A stretch of DNA of 64,000 bases. It comes from Planococcus sp. CPCC 101016. GTDB taxonomy: Bacteria; Bacillota; Bacilli; Bacillales_A; Planococcaceae. This document shows positions 40,117 to 49,726 of the stretch, in pieces. Position 1 is the first letter of the stretch; every line of letters starts with the position of its first letter. The notes beneath the pieces were generated by a model that was given only the letters and a program-made list of their open reading frames with translations, searched no databases and had not been told where the DNA came from. Position numbers and translations under genes: made by a program. The stretch is from NCBI RefSeq assembly GCF_007859295.1, contig NZ_VOHB01000002.1, positions 186,001 through 250,000 on the forward strand, in the 5' to 3' direction.

Positions 40117-41316
40117 TTAAACAGATTCTGTCTTTGCAACGTAAACTCTGCGCCATGAAATTTGAGCGACTGTCAGTATGATCAGAGCTGCGATTCCGAT
40201 GAAGGCATAAACCATAAATCCGGAAGAGTATGTACCCGTCACTTGTTTCAATGTGCCTAGAATATTCGGTACAAAGAAACCGCCGACTCCACCCGCTGCC
40301 CCGACAACACCTGTCACCATGCCAATTTCCTTTTGAAATCGCTGGGGAACAAGTTGGAAGACGGCTCCATTTCCCATTCCGAGAGCCATCATGCAAAGGA
40401 AAAGCAAAATCGTCACAACCGCCAGTGAGGGCAAGGTGCTTACACCGAACATCGTTATAGCTACAGCTATAAATAAGAATCTCAGCAGTTTGGCTCCACC
40501 GATTTTATCAGCAATCAGTCCACCAACAGGACGGAACAAACTGCCGGCAATGACACAAATCGTTAAAAAGTCGCCGGCTCGCACACTTGAAAGCCCGTAT
40601 TGATCGACAAAGAAAATACTCAAAAAGCTTGTCAGTCCAACAAAACCGCCAAACGTTACTGCATATAACAAGCAAAAATACCACGTATCTTTTTGTTTGA
40701 ATACTTTAAAGTAGTTAATGATTGGCTGTGGCGCCGGCTGAGAAGGCGGGTTCTTGGCAATCAGTACATATACAATAAACACCAATACAAGCGGAATCAA
40801 TGCTACACCCATAACACCATGCCAGCCGATATGCTCAGCAATCCGAGGTCCAAACAGTGTAGCGAGAACAGTTCCGCTGTTTCCGGCACCAGCGATGCCC
40901 ATCGCCACACCCTGTAAATGAGGAGGATACCAGCGGCTGGCCATCGGCAACGCTACCGAAAAACTTGCGCCAGCCACACCAAGCAGAATTCCGATAAAGT
41001 AAAGTTCCGAAAGGTTGCTGCCAAACAAAAATCCCCATAACAATGGAATCATTGTAAGGATCATTCCGCCGATTGCCGTTTGGCGAGGTCCAATGCGATC
41101 CGTTAAGATGCCGAGGACAATTCTGAAAAATGAGCCGGCTAATATAGGGATTGCTACGATCATTCCTTTTTGTGAGGGGGATAGGCCAAAGTCTTCTGTG
41201 ATATAAACTCCTAATGCGCCAAGCAATACCCAAATCATAAAGCTGATGTCGAAATACAGAAATGAAGCCAATAATGATGGTGCATGCCCACTTTTTCTTA
41301 AATCCATTAATTTCAT
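40117..41316 (-). CDS. Nitrate/nitrite MFS transporter, NarK/NasA type
   Basis: A 399-residue protein with twelve membrane segments. The nitrate signature motifs are present: [10 protein letters not shown] in helix 5 and [12 protein letters not shown] in helix 11. The substrate arginines are seen in GSFFRIVLG and GSLFRPVGG. It imports nitrate, perhaps exchanging nitrite. It lies divergent from nasB/nasC, so it is the likely nitrate importer for assimilation (NasA role). Confidence 0.9.
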   Translation of the reverse strand: MKLMDLRKSGHAPSLLASFLYFDISFMIWVLLGALGVYITEDFGLSPSQKGMIVAIPILAGSFFRIVLGILTDRIGPRQTAIGGMILTMIPLLWGFLFGSNLSELYFIGILLGVAGASFSVALPMASRWYPPHLQGVAMGIAGAGNSGTVLATLFGPRIAEHIGWHGVMGVALIPLVLVFIVYVLIAKNPPSQPAPQPIINYFKVFKQKDTWYFCLLYAVTFGGFVGLTSFLSIFFVDQYGLSSVRAGDFLTICVIAGSLFRPVGGLIADKIGGAKLLRFLFIAVAITMFGVSTLPSLAVVTILLFLCMMALGMGNGAVFQLVPQRFQKEIGMVTGVVGAAGGVGGFFVPNILGTLKQVTGTYSSGFMVYAFIGIAALIILTVAQISWRRVYVAKTESV

Positions 41317-41536
41317 CGTTCCACTCCTTTTTAATAATTCAGATTTTTGTTGATTGTGTAAGTCTATACGAAAAGAAAAAATATTTCTACCACTTATGTA
41401 AGGAAACCTAACGTATTTTTTAGAAAATTACATAAATTTGTTGACTGATGAGAAAAATGGCTATACTATGTTAGTTAACCTAACGTGTTGTCATGTGATT
41501 TGAAGTGGCATGCATGAATGAAAAGGAGTGTTCGAG
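41317..41536. promoter_or_regulatory. Divergent nitrate-assimilation promoter region with repeated ACCTAACGT
   Basis: ACCTAACGT occurs at 41406-41414 and 41478-41486; the second is half of a near palindrome GTTAG-TTAAC-CTAAC. Between them lie TTGACT (41441) and TATACT (41462), a possible promoter with a short 15-nt spacer. The repeats bracket the promoter like an operator pair. I did not find a full TnrA box. Confidence 0.45.
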
Positions 41537-41665
41537 ATGAGAATCGTAAATTTCTTTTTAAACTTTGTGACAAATGGCGATGCATGCAAAGTGACTGCAC
41601 AACAAATGAATGAGTCTTACACAGGAAACGAACTTTATTGGAACCCGACTTCAAAATCAGAATGA
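41537..41665 (+). CDS. 42-residue peptide gene preceding nasB
   Basis: The frame starts MRIVNFFLNFVTNGDACKVT and ends NPTSKSE. AAAAGGAGTG lies eight bases before the ATG, a strong site. The stop is 17 bp before nasB and the nasB ribosome site follows it. It has one cysteine and no clear membrane helix. It may be a leader or a small accessory protein; I do not recognise it. Confidence 0.55.
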   Translation: MRIVNFFLNFVTNGDACKVTAQQMNESYTGNELYWNPTSKSE

Positions 41666-41682
41666 GCGGGAGGGAAGCTTTG

Positions 41683-43968
41683 ATGGTAAACAAACGTAAA
41701 TTAGTGGTCATAGGAAACGGCATGGCCGGTGTCCGTGCAGTAGAAGAAATATTGAAGATTGATTCTGAAGCTTTTGATATAACAATATTCGGCAAAGAGC
41801 CGCACCCAAACTACAATCGTATTTTGCTGTCTAAAGTTTTACAGGGAGATACGACTGTAGAAAGTGTTACCTTAAACAATTGGCAATGGTATAAGGACAA
41901 TGGCATTATACTTTACACCGATGAACAGGTCGTTCAGCTCGTTGCAGAGGAGAAATACGTCGTGACAGCCAAGCGCCGGAAGGTATACTATGATGATTTG
42001 ATCATTGCGACCGGTTCCATACCGTTCATGTTGCCCCTGCCCGGTGCAGAAAAAGAGGGCGTGACGGCTTTCCGAGATATATCAGACTGCGAAAAAATGA
42101 TTGAATATTCCGCTAAATATAAAAAGGCGATTGTAATCGGCGGTGGATTGCTGGGGTTAGAAGCAGCCCGTGGCTTGTTGAACCTTGGCATGAAAGTGGA
42201 TGTGGTTCATATCGCTGAACATTTAATGGAACGCCAGCTCGATTCATTGGCGGCCGAGATGCTTCGTAAAGAACTTGAAAACCAAGGAATGAATTTTTTA
42301 TTGCAGGCCAGTTCAGTTGAAATCACCGGCGAAGAGCGGGTAGACGGCATTCGATTTGCGGACGGAAGCTGGAGAGAAGCCGATTTAGTGGTGATGGCTG
42401 TGGGGGTCCGTCCGAATACCGAGATTGCGGCGGATACGGAAATTGAAGTGAATCGTGCGATTGTAGTCGATGATTATATGAGAACAAATTTGCCGAATGT
42501 ATATGCTGTTGGGGAATGCGTGGAGCATCGCGGTTCCGTTTACGGTTTGGTTGCGCCTTTGTATGAGCAAGGCAAGGTATTGGCTGCAGTGCTTTGTGGA
42601 CAATCTCATGAAGGCTATCAAGGTTCTGTGTTATCAACGCAACTAAAAGTTTCCGGGGTTGATGTGTTTTCAGCGGGGGAGTTTACGGAAAGTGAAGAGA
42701 CCGTCCTATTAAAATGGTATGACGGTGTCAAGAACACATATAGAAAAGTGGTTCTCCGAAATCAGGAAGTGGTAGGGGCAGTCATGTTTGGCGACACTTC
42801 GACAGGTTCAAACTTACTGAACATGATCCAGCAAAAAGCAGGCTACGAAGAAGTTGAAAAAGAGTTTGCGGCAACGGCAGTCGATGTAGACGGTCGAATA
42901 GCTGCAATGGCAGATCACGATTTGGTTTGCGCTTGTAATGGTGTCACAAAAGGAACTATTACCAATGCGATATGCGACGAAGAACTTGATAGTGTCGATG
43001 ATGTTAAAGCGTGCACGAAAGCGTCAAGTTCATGCGGGGGGTGCCGTCCGTTGGTTGCAGATATTTTGGATTATGTTCAACGATGCGGGGTAGCCACTAA
43101 GATAAAGCAGCCGATGTGCACTTGTACTACGGCAGATCATAGTGAATTGATTGAAATGATCAAGGAGAGTGCAGAGGACACGCAAGAAGCAATTATGCTT
43201 CGTCTTGGTTGGTCGACAGTGGGTGGATGTGAAATTTGCCGTCCGGCAATTCGATATTACATGGGTGTACACAGTGCCAAGATCCCGGAAATAATAGAAG
43301 AAAAAACTGCGGATGGCACATATATGGTTTCGCCGAGGCTTCACGGAGGTCTAATAGGAACCGAGCAGCTCTTGAAAATAACAGAAATTGTTAAGAAATA
43401 TAATATTCCGCTTGTTAAATTGGCAACTGGGCCGCGAATGGAGTTATACGGAATCCGGCAACAGGAAGTAGCTGCAGTGCGCACTGAATTGGCTCTTGAA
43501 GTCCATTCATATGGCTATGGGCTTCGGGCTGTCAGTACATGTTCGGGTAGCCGATACGGGAAAAATGCTATGCAAGATTCTCTCTTGCTGGGCTTCCAAC
43601 TGGAAAAAGAATTGGAATCGTCTCGTTTTCCAACTGAAATCACTATCGGCATATCCGCAGGGGTTGATGATCAGGCAAAAGCTCGGAGAGAGGACATCAG
43701 CTTGATCGGCGCACCGGGGGGATGGGAACTTTACGGCGGCAGTGAGAGATTTTATACTGCTATGACAATGAGTGAGGCGCTGTCGATGACTGAAGCATTG
43801 TTATCTTTATATCAGCGAACGGCTTTCTATCTTGAAGAGCTGGCTGAGTGGGTAGTGCGCACCGGCATTCTTTCGATACGGGAAGAAATGATTAGTCAAA
43901 AAGCGGCGAGAAGGTCAGCGGACAAAAAGCGGGAAACAGAAGTTGCTTTGTCTCATGCCATGGGCTGA
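41683..43968 (+). CDS. nasB: Assimilatory nitrate reductase electron-transfer subunit
   Basis: A 761-residue flavoprotein. The FAD/NAD(P)H disulfide-oxidoreductase part is about 1-400 (IGNGMAGVRAVEEIL, IGGGLLGLEAARGLL, YAVGECVEHRG). Two BFD-type [2Fe-2S] domains follow: CACNGVTKGTI ... SSCGGCRP and CTCTTADHSE ... GGCEICRP. The C-terminal part is like the nitrite reductase ferredoxin fold, but only one of the four siroheme/4Fe-4S cysteines remains (TCSGS; GISAGVDDQA where GCPRNCAEA is expected). That, and the length near B. subtilis NasB (about 770), identify NasB rather than NirB. ATG 41683 follows GGGAGGG. Confidence 0.9.
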   Translation: MVNKRKLVVIGNGMAGVRAVEEILKIDSEAFDITIFGKEPHPNYNRILLSKVLQGDTTVESVTLNNWQWYKDNGIILYTDEQVVQLVAEEKYVVTAKRRKVYYDDLIIATGSIPFMLPLPGAEKEGVTAFRDISDCEKMIEYSAKYKKAIVIGGGLLGLEAARGLLNLGMKVDVVHIAEHLMERQLDSLAAEMLRKELENQGMNFLLQASSVEITGEERVDGIRFADGSWREADLVVMAVGVRPNTEIAADTEIEVNRAIVVDDYMRTNLPNVYAVGECVEHRGSVYGLVAPLYEQGKVLAAVLCGQSHEGYQGSVLSTQLKVSGVDVFSAGEFTESEETVLLKWYDGVKNTYRKVVLRNQEVVGAVMFGDTSTGSNLLNMIQQKAGYEEVEKEFAATAVDVDGRIAAMADHDLVCACNGVTKGTITNAICDEELDSVDDVKACTKASSSCGGCRPLVADILDYVQRCGVATKIKQPMCTCTTADHSELIEMIKESAEDTQEAIMLRLGWSTVGGCEICRPAIRYYMGVHSAKIPEIIEEKTADGTYMVSPRLHGGLIGTEQLLKITEIVKKYNIPLVKLATGPRMELYGIRQQEVAAVRTELALEVHSYGYGLRAVSTCSGSRYGKNAMQDSLLLGFQLEKELESSRFPTEITIGISAGVDDQAKARREDISLIGAPGGWELYGGSERFYTAMTMSEALSMTEALLSLYQRTAFYLEELAEWVVRTGILSIREEMISQKAARRSADKKRETEVALSHAMG

Positions 43969-44009
43969 GGACCGGCAAATATCGATCATTCTATAAAGCG
44001 GGTGAAAAG

Positions 44010-46103
44010 ATGACGACGTCAGCAGAAACGGTAATGGAAACCCAATGCCCATTTTGCAGTGTGCAATGCAAAATGGAAATCACTGAAAAAGTAAATGAAG
44101 GAATTCGCAGCTATACGATCGAGCCAAAGCAAAACGCTGCGTCGGAAGGCCGTTTATGTGTTAAGGGAGTGAATGCCTATCAGCATGCCTTAAGCAATGA
44201 GCGTATTTCAGAGCCCTTAATGAAGAGAGGCAAAGAATTTGTGCCGGTTTCATGGGAGGAAGCATATGCTTTGATTGCTGAGAAAATAACGGCTACCCAG
44301 CAACAGTATGGTTATCAAGCAGTAGGGGTTTATGGAGGCGGCTCGCTGACTAACGAATCGTCTTATTTGCTTGGGAAATTCGCGCGGGTTGCATTGCAGA
44401 CTCCTTATATTGATTACAATGGGCGTTTTTGCATGTCGGCAGCGGCAACTGCCGGCAATCAGGCTTTTGGGATAGATCGGGGGCTGACGATGCCGCTTTC
44501 CGATATCCGCATTTCAGACTGCATCGTTTTAGCAGGTACTAATATTGCGGAATGTCAGCCTACCTTGCTGCCATACTTCATGGATGCAAAAGCCAATGGC
44601 GCTTATATCATTGTTATTGATCCGCGTCTTACTCAGACTGCAGAAATGGCGGATTTGCATTTGAAAGTGAAGCCTGGCATGGACGCGGCATTGGCAAATG
44701 GCTTGTTGAAAGTAATCATGGACGGCGGGTTTATCGACCATGCCTTTTTAGAGCGCCGTACAACAGGATTTGATGAAGTAAAGTCCCATATTGAAGCACT
44801 TGATTTGAGCGATATCGCGAATATTACGGGTGTGCCAAAAGAAGATATTGAATTGGCAGGAACGCAGTTCGGCAAATCCGCTTCTTCGCTTATTTTTACT
44901 GCTCGCGGCGTCGAACAGCAGACAGACGGCTCCTTGGCGGTGCGGAATTTCATCAATATGCTGTTGGCAACTGGCAAAATGGGTAAACCCGGAAGCGGAT
45001 ACGGCGCTGTCACGGGACAGGCAAATGGACAGGGAGGACGGGAGCATGGCCAAAAAGCCGATCAGCTGCCCGGATACCGTTCCATTGAAAATCCGGAACA
45101 TCGAAAATACATAGCTGAAATATGGGGGATTGATCCGGTTGAATTGCCTGGAAAAGGTGTGTCGGCTTATGAAATGATGGAAAAAATCCATGCACAGGAA
45201 ATTCGTTCTCTTTTCTTGATGGCGTCCAATCCGATCGTTTCTAATCCGAATGCCAATTTTGTTGAAGAAGGAATAGACAAACTGGATTTTCTTGTAGTTG
45301 TCGATATGCTATTGTCAGAAACGGCCCAGCATGCAGACTTGATATTGCCGACATCCTCTTATTTGGAAAGTACCGGCACGTTAACCAATTTGGAGGGTCG
45401 GGTTTTACTGCGTGAAGCTGCCCGACCGGCAATCGGGGTGGCGAAACAGGATTGGGAAATCCTTTCGGATATCGCGGCATCACTTGGAAAAGGCCATTAT
45501 TTTCAATACAAAAAAGCGGAAGAGATATTTGAGGAATTGCGGATCGCGAGCCGCGGTGGCCTGGCTGACTATTACGGTATTACATACGACCGGCTCCGGA
45601 AAGAGGAAGGTGTCTATTGGCCTTGCCCTTCACTGGATCATCCAGGTGAAGAGCGACTATTCGAAAAGGGTTTTTCAAGACCTGACAAAAAAGCCGAAAT
45701 GAAGGCTATTCCCAATCACTTTCCAAAAGAAAGAACAGGAAGCCAATATCCGCTGTCCCTTACTACTGGCCGAACATTAGGCCATTACTTAACGGGCGTA
45801 CAGACACTTAAAAGTCCGACACTTGAAGCGCGCCAGTTTGAATCATTCGTGGAAATCCACCCGAAAACAGCGCGGCGGTTTAACATTAAAGATGATACAC
45901 TCGTCAAACTGCGTTCGCGGCGTGGAGAAATTGTCGTCCGAAGCAAACTGACAGCAGCTATTCGTGAAGACACCATTTTTGTGCCCATGCACTGGGGCGG
46001 TATTCAAAACATTAACAAGCTGACGAGCGAAGAACTTGAACCGGCATCCAAAATGCCAGGCTTTAAAGTTTGTGCTGCAGCAATAGAACCTTTGTTTACT
46101 TAA
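44010..46103 (+). CDS. nasC: Assimilatory nitrate reductase catalytic subunit
   Basis: A 697-residue molybdopterin oxidoreductase. The N-terminal 4Fe-4S ligands are C13, C16, C20 and C50 (CPFCSVQC ... RLCVKG). Mo-bis-MGD binding regions include NESSYLLGKFARVAL, NGRFCMSAAATAGNQAFG (the CMS segment gives the likely Mo-ligand cysteine) and the C-terminal dinucleotide-binding domain TTGRTLGHYLTG and VPMHWG. It reduces nitrate to nitrite in the cytoplasm, with electrons from NasB. GGGTGAA precedes the ATG. No nasD/E nitrite reductase genes follow here. Confidence 0.92.
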   Translation: MTTSAETVMETQCPFCSVQCKMEITEKVNEGIRSYTIEPKQNAASEGRLCVKGVNAYQHALSNERISEPLMKRGKEFVPVSWEEAYALIAEKITATQQQYGYQAVGVYGGGSLTNESSYLLGKFARVALQTPYIDYNGRFCMSAAATAGNQAFGIDRGLTMPLSDIRISDCIVLAGTNIAECQPTLLPYFMDAKANGAYIIVIDPRLTQTAEMADLHLKVKPGMDAALANGLLKVIMDGGFIDHAFLERRTTGFDEVKSHIEALDLSDIANITGVPKEDIELAGTQFGKSASSLIFTARGVEQQTDGSLAVRNFINMLLATGKMGKPGSGYGAVTGQANGQGGREHGQKADQLPGYRSIENPEHRKYIAEIWGIDPVELPGKGVSAYEMMEKIHAQEIRSLFLMASNPIVSNPNANFVEEGIDKLDFLVVVDMLLSETAQHADLILPTSSYLESTGTLTNLEGRVLLREAARPAIGVAKQDWEILSDIAASLGKGHYFQYKKAEEIFEELRIASRGGLADYYGITYDRLRKEEGVYWPCPSLDHPGEERLFEKGFSRPDKKAEMKAIPNHFPKERTGSQYPLSLTTGRTLGHYLTGVQTLKSPTLEARQFESFVEIHPKTARRFNIKDDTLVKLRSRRGEIVVRSKLTAAIREDTIFVPMHWGGIQNINKLTSEELEPASKMPGFKVCAAAIEPLFT

Positions 46104-46211
46104 TCATGACATACTTAGTCAACCCTTCATTTATTCCAGCCCATCAAAAGCTATATTGTTGAAGGTCGCTGAAAAGAAGAATGAGGGAAGCGGAAGTTTT
46201 CCGCTGGACAT

Positions 46212-46258
46212 AAAAAGAGATGGATCAAGTGCAAGGGCACTTGGTCCATCTCTTTTTG
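46212..46258 (+). terminator. Bidirectional terminator after nasC
   Basis: A long stem from AAAAAGAGATGGA to TCCATCTCTTTTT, with inner CAAGTGC/GCACTTG pairs and a three-base loop, serves nasC and the sortase gene. Confidence 0.85.
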
Positions 46259-46282
46259 TTTGTCGGAGCCGCTTTGGCTCTT

Positions 46283-47248
46283 TTACTGGGCTTCCGCTTT
46301 TTCGGATTCGTTCAAATCGACATCTACAGAAGTAACGAAATAGCGTTTCGTATCATCTGTTTTGAGTTCGACTTTCTTTCTGTCGAACAAGGAAACCGTT
46401 TCGATTTTCTTCAGTTCGCCTGTCTCGATGTCTTTTTCATAGATGCGGTAGCCGATAATGGCATCATCACGCACAGCGTGCCAAGAGATGTTGAACGAAG
46501 TAGCTGTTACGTTTGCCGGAGATTCCGGTTTGGTATCTTTGACACTGGAATCTGAAATCAGTTCGGCTGTGACAACCAGGCGTTCTTCATGTGAGCCGAT
46601 GTCACGGTTAAAGTCGCCGGTGCACGTAATCAGGTTGATCATCCGCTTATCCGAGCTGCCGAAGATTTCTTCAATCGGTGCTTCGTCGGTCTCATAGCTG
46701 GTCAGGTTTTTTACTTCAAAGACCATTTCCCGGCCATCAGCATCTGTCAGAATCACAGTTTCCCCAACTTCGACATTCTTAAGTTCATAAAAGACAGCGG
46801 GTCCAGTCAAGCTGTCGACATGGCCTGCCAAAACAGCATTGCCTTTTGCGCCTGCTTTAAAGCCTGGCTTAAACCAGCCGACTTGGTCGACATCTTCCGG
46901 TACACCCATTTCCCCATTATCAAGAATGCCGGTCGGTTCTATGTTTGCTTTGACGCCAATAGAGGGAACTTCGATCTTCGCAGGCTGCATGCCTTTTATG
47001 CTTTCCTGGCGTTGCTGCTGCAGCATTTGCAGCTTTTCCCGCTGTTCCGGAAGGATCGGAAATTCCGCAATCTTGTCGACATAGTTGCCGGATGCTGCTT
47101 CCTCTTCTGCCGCTTGTTCTGTTTCCATAGGCTGTTCCACCTTATCGGCTTTTTCTTCAAAAGTCGGGCTGGCTGCCAAAGGTTTTAGAATGAAGAACAA
47201 AACAAGACATAAAATGATAGCGGTTCCCATCGTGACAAGCTGCTTCAT
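46283..47248 (-). CDS. Class F/D-like sortase with C-terminal FN3-like domain
   Basis: A 321-residue protein anchored by an N-terminal helix (about 6-25). The sortase fold (about 90-232) has catalytic H143 (LAGHVDS), C209 (LITCTGDF) and R223 (EERLVV). After it comes a beta-rich segment, about 242-321 (SPANVTATSFNISWHA ... GYRIYEKD ... YFVTSVD), which looks like a fibronectin type III domain; sortases seldom carry this. ATG 47248 has AAAGGAGGG before it; the TTG six bases earlier is too close. The neighbour upstream has a sorting signal and is the probable substrate. Confidence 0.85.
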   Translation of the reverse strand: MKQLVTMGTAIILCLVLFFILKPLAASPTFEEKADKVEQPMETEQAAEEEAASGNYVDKIAEFPILPEQREKLQMLQQQRQESIKGMQPAKIEVPSIGVKANIEPTGILDNGEMGVPEDVDQVGWFKPGFKAGAKGNAVLAGHVDSLTGPAVFYELKNVEVGETVILTDADGREMVFEVKNLTSYETDEAPIEEIFGSSDKRMINLITCTGDFNRDIGSHEERLVVTAELISDSSVKDTKPESPANVTATSFNISWHAVRDDAIIGYRIYEKDIETGELKKIETVSLFDRKKVELKTDDTKRYFVTSVDVDLNESEKAEAQ

Positions 47249-47306
47249 CTGCAATCCCTCCTTTCCAATCAGGAACAGAGAGAGCCAGTGGCCCTCCCTG
47301 AACTAA

Positions 47307-48641
47307 TTATTGCTGGTTTTTGGTTTGACGATAAGTGATTGTACCAGCTGCCAATAAGATCATTGTGCTCAATGTAACCCAAAGGATCATTGTATTTGAT
47401 TGTTCAGCCGTGCCGCCGAATCCAGTGGCAGGCATTTTTTCAGGTGCTGCATTTTCGAAGTTCTCAGGGAATTGGTCGACAATAGCCCCGCTCAATCCTT
47501 TACCGATATCAAACATAATAGCATATCCTGAACGGTATGTTTCGTAAGATGCTGCGTAATCGCCTGATACATACTGCTGGAATGTGTCGACAACAGATGT
47601 TTCATGTGCTTGTACACCTGCAATGGTTTCATCTAAAGGCATACGGTCTTCAGTTGCGCTGTTCAAGAATGTTCCAAGATCAGTTGCAAATGTGCTTGTC
47701 AAAGTCGATGTTGCTTCTTCTACTGCAGGCTGATCGTCAGCTGCTGCAGCGGTAGCCAAGTCGCCTTGGACCGAAATATGCTGGTTGTTCCAAAGTTCAA
47801 CAAATTGGTTGCTCGCTTCTTCACCGTAAACAGAAGCAAGTGCCCCGCGGAATTCCTCTGTGTTTTGGTCTTGTGCCCAATCGGCAAAATCAAAGTCTTC
47901 AGAACCGTTATAGCCTTTCGTCATACTCAGTTGCGCTAAAGCGAAATGCTCGGCTGCGATGCGGTTTACTGTCGAACGGAAATCACCAGCTGGTGTGTTC
48001 GGATCAGAAAATTGGTCCGGGAATTGAGTGGAGATCGCACCACTGATGGCACTTCCAGCTCCAAAGATTTGTGTGAAGCCTTCTAAGTAAGATGTGTACG
48101 CAGCTTCGTAATCGCCCTCTACATACAGATCAAATGTTTCTTGAACATAGTCTTCATGTTCGCGAAGAGCTGCAGTTGCACCGTCTTCTGGAAGATTGCC
48201 TTCTGTTGCCGTGCCAAGAAATGCGCCCATGTCGTCAACAAACGACTGAATTTCTGTTAGCGCTTCTTCTTGCATCGCTTCATCGCCGTCTTTTACTGCG
48301 GCTGCGTACTCGTCAGTGCCCATATTGTGTTTGTCGAAGATTTCAACAAAAGCGGCTCCGCCTTCTTCACCGTATACAGAAGCGATGACCGGCTCCATAT
48401 CTGCTGCGTTGGCATCAAGTGCTGCCGCTGCCGCTTCTGCCGCTTCATCCCCGTCATAAATTTTCATCATGGAATCTACGGCCAACGCGTAATGCTCTGA
48501 CAACAAAGAATCCAAGGTTGCGCGAAGTTCCACGCCTGTTGTTTCAGTTGGCGGCAACTCATCTGCCAATGCGGTTGTTGCCATTCCTGGAATCAATAAC
48601 GCGGCTCCGAGTACAGGTGCTAAAACTTTATTCCATTTCAT
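47307..48641 (-). CDS. Cell-wall-anchored protein with MPATG sorting signal and two repeats
   Basis: A 444-residue protein: signal peptide (1-26, ending ALA), two homologous helical domains (about 35-205 and 215-395) and a C-terminal sorting signal MPATG, hydrophobic helix MILWVTLSTMILLAAGTI and basic tail. Each domain has EHYALA or EHFALA, SVYGEE, and GDYEAAY or GDYAASY motifs. This repeat occurs in secreted Bacillales proteins often labelled copper amine oxidase, though no such catalytic site is visible. The motif is MPATG rather than LPxTG. The sortase 58 bp downstream on the same strand probably anchors it. Confidence 0.85.
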   Translation of the reverse strand: MKWNKVLAPVLGAALLIPGMATTALADELPPTETTGVELRATLDSLLSEHYALAVDSMMKIYDGDEAAEAAAAALDANAADMEPVIASVYGEEGGAAFVEIFDKHNMGTDEYAAAVKDGDEAMQEEALTEIQSFVDDMGAFLGTATEGNLPEDGATAALREHEDYVQETFDLYVEGDYEAAYTSYLEGFTQIFGAGSAISGAISTQFPDQFSDPNTPAGDFRSTVNRIAAEHFALAQLSMTKGYNGSEDFDFADWAQDQNTEEFRGALASVYGEEASNQFVELWNNQHISVQGDLATAAAADDQPAVEEATSTLTSTFATDLGTFLNSATEDRMPLDETIAGVQAHETSVVDTFQQYVSGDYAASYETYRSGYAIMFDIGKGLSGAIVDQFPENFENAAPEKMPATGFGGTAEQSNTMILWVTLSTMILLAAGTITYRQTKNQQ

Positions 48642-48720
48642 ATAAAACCACTCCTCTTTTTTTAATTCTTACCAACATAACGGAGTGGGTTTAAAATTAG
48701 ATCACTTTTTTTCAAAAAAA

Positions 48721-48752
48721 AATAAAGACGGCTCGTAAGCCTGTCTTTATTT
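48721..48752 (-). terminator. Terminator after the alpha/beta hydrolase gene
   Basis: AATAAAGAC-GGCT / AGCC-x-GTCTTTATT stem with a T8 run on the minus strand. Confidence 0.85.
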
Positions 48753-48767
48753 TTGGATTGCCTTGTC

Positions 48768-49586
48768 TTATTTCACACCAGAACTTCTTAAGAAGCTGAG
48801 CAGTTCATTGTTGAAGCGCTCTGGTTCGTCGGCATTGATGCCGTGTCCGCTGTCTTTAAACGGAACAAGGACGGAGTTGGGGATTTGCTTCTCCAGTTCT
48901 TCGCCCAGTTCATAGGCACAAATTTCATCTTTTTTGCCATGGAAAATGGCAGTTGGAAGTGTAATGCCCGCCAATTCTCCACGCAAGTCTTCATCTCTTA
49001 GCGCAATTGCGGAGTTGATGGTTGAATGCGCTCCAGCTTCGAGCCCCACTGTCTGGAACCAATGCAGGAACTCCGGCGAATGCTTCTGTTCAAAGAACAT
49101 GTCCGCAAACTCAGAAAGGAAAGCCGGGCGATCTTCTTTAATCTGCTGGATGATGTCATCCACTTCTTCAGGCTTCAGGTTGATTTTAAAGTCTTCGCGC
49201 TGTGTGAACAACGGAGCAGCAGCGGATAACAGCAATAATTTATCTACGCCTTGCTCACCGAACTTCGACAGGTAACGGATAGCGATCGGGCCGCCCATGG
49301 AGAATCCGGCAAGCACGAAGTTATCAAGTTTCAAATGATCAACAACCGCTTTGACGTCGCTCGCTTGTGTATCGTAATCATATCCTGACCACGGTTTGTC
49401 TGATTTTCCGTAGCCACGGAGGTCAATGCCGATAAAACGGAAATTCTGTGAAGCCAGTTCGCTGACTTGAGCTTCAAATGCTTTGCTGTTTAGCGGCCAG
49501 CCGTGAATAAATACTACCGGTTGGCCCGATCCCACATCTTCTACATAAACGTTTACGCCATCTTCCACTTCGATATAATGTCCCAA
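48768..49586 (-). CDS. Alpha/beta hydrolase, non-haem chloroperoxidase-like
   Basis: A 272-residue soluble hydrolase. Oxyanion motif HGWP (28-31), nucleophile S96 in AGFSMGGP, acid Asp in HGKKDEIC and His in SGHGINADEPE complete the triad. The sequence IGIDLRGYGKSDKP is typical of the esterase/perhydrolase group. The substrate is unknown. GAGGAAAA precedes the ATG. It is monocistronic. Confidence 0.88.
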   Translation of the reverse strand: MGHYIEVEDGVNVYVEDVGSGQPVVFIHGWPLNSKAFEAQVSELASQNFRFIGIDLRGYGKSDKPWSGYDYDTQASDVKAVVDHLKLDNFVLAGFSMGGPIAIRYLSKFGEQGVDKLLLLSAAAPLFTQREDFKINLKPEEVDDIIQQIKEDRPAFLSEFADMFFEQKHSPEFLHWFQTVGLEAGAHSTINSAIALRDEDLRGELAGITLPTAIFHGKKDEICAYELGEELEKQIPNSVLVPFKDSGHGINADEPERFNNELLSFLRSSGVK

Positions 49587-49726
49587 AAATTTTCCTCCTC
49601 TAATTTAAAAACTGGTAGTGCTCTGTAACGTTCCCCATATTGTTTTTAACTAAACTTCTATTGAAGGAAGAACTATTTTTTAGGTAGACCTTATCGGGAA
49701 TAAGCAAGCCAGCTTTTCAGCTGCTC

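Noticed and set aside
41683..43968. Nitrite reductase large subunit NirB
   Set aside because: The domain order is right, but three of the four siroheme/4Fe-4S cysteines are missing, and the next gene is a nitrate reductase. This fits NasB.
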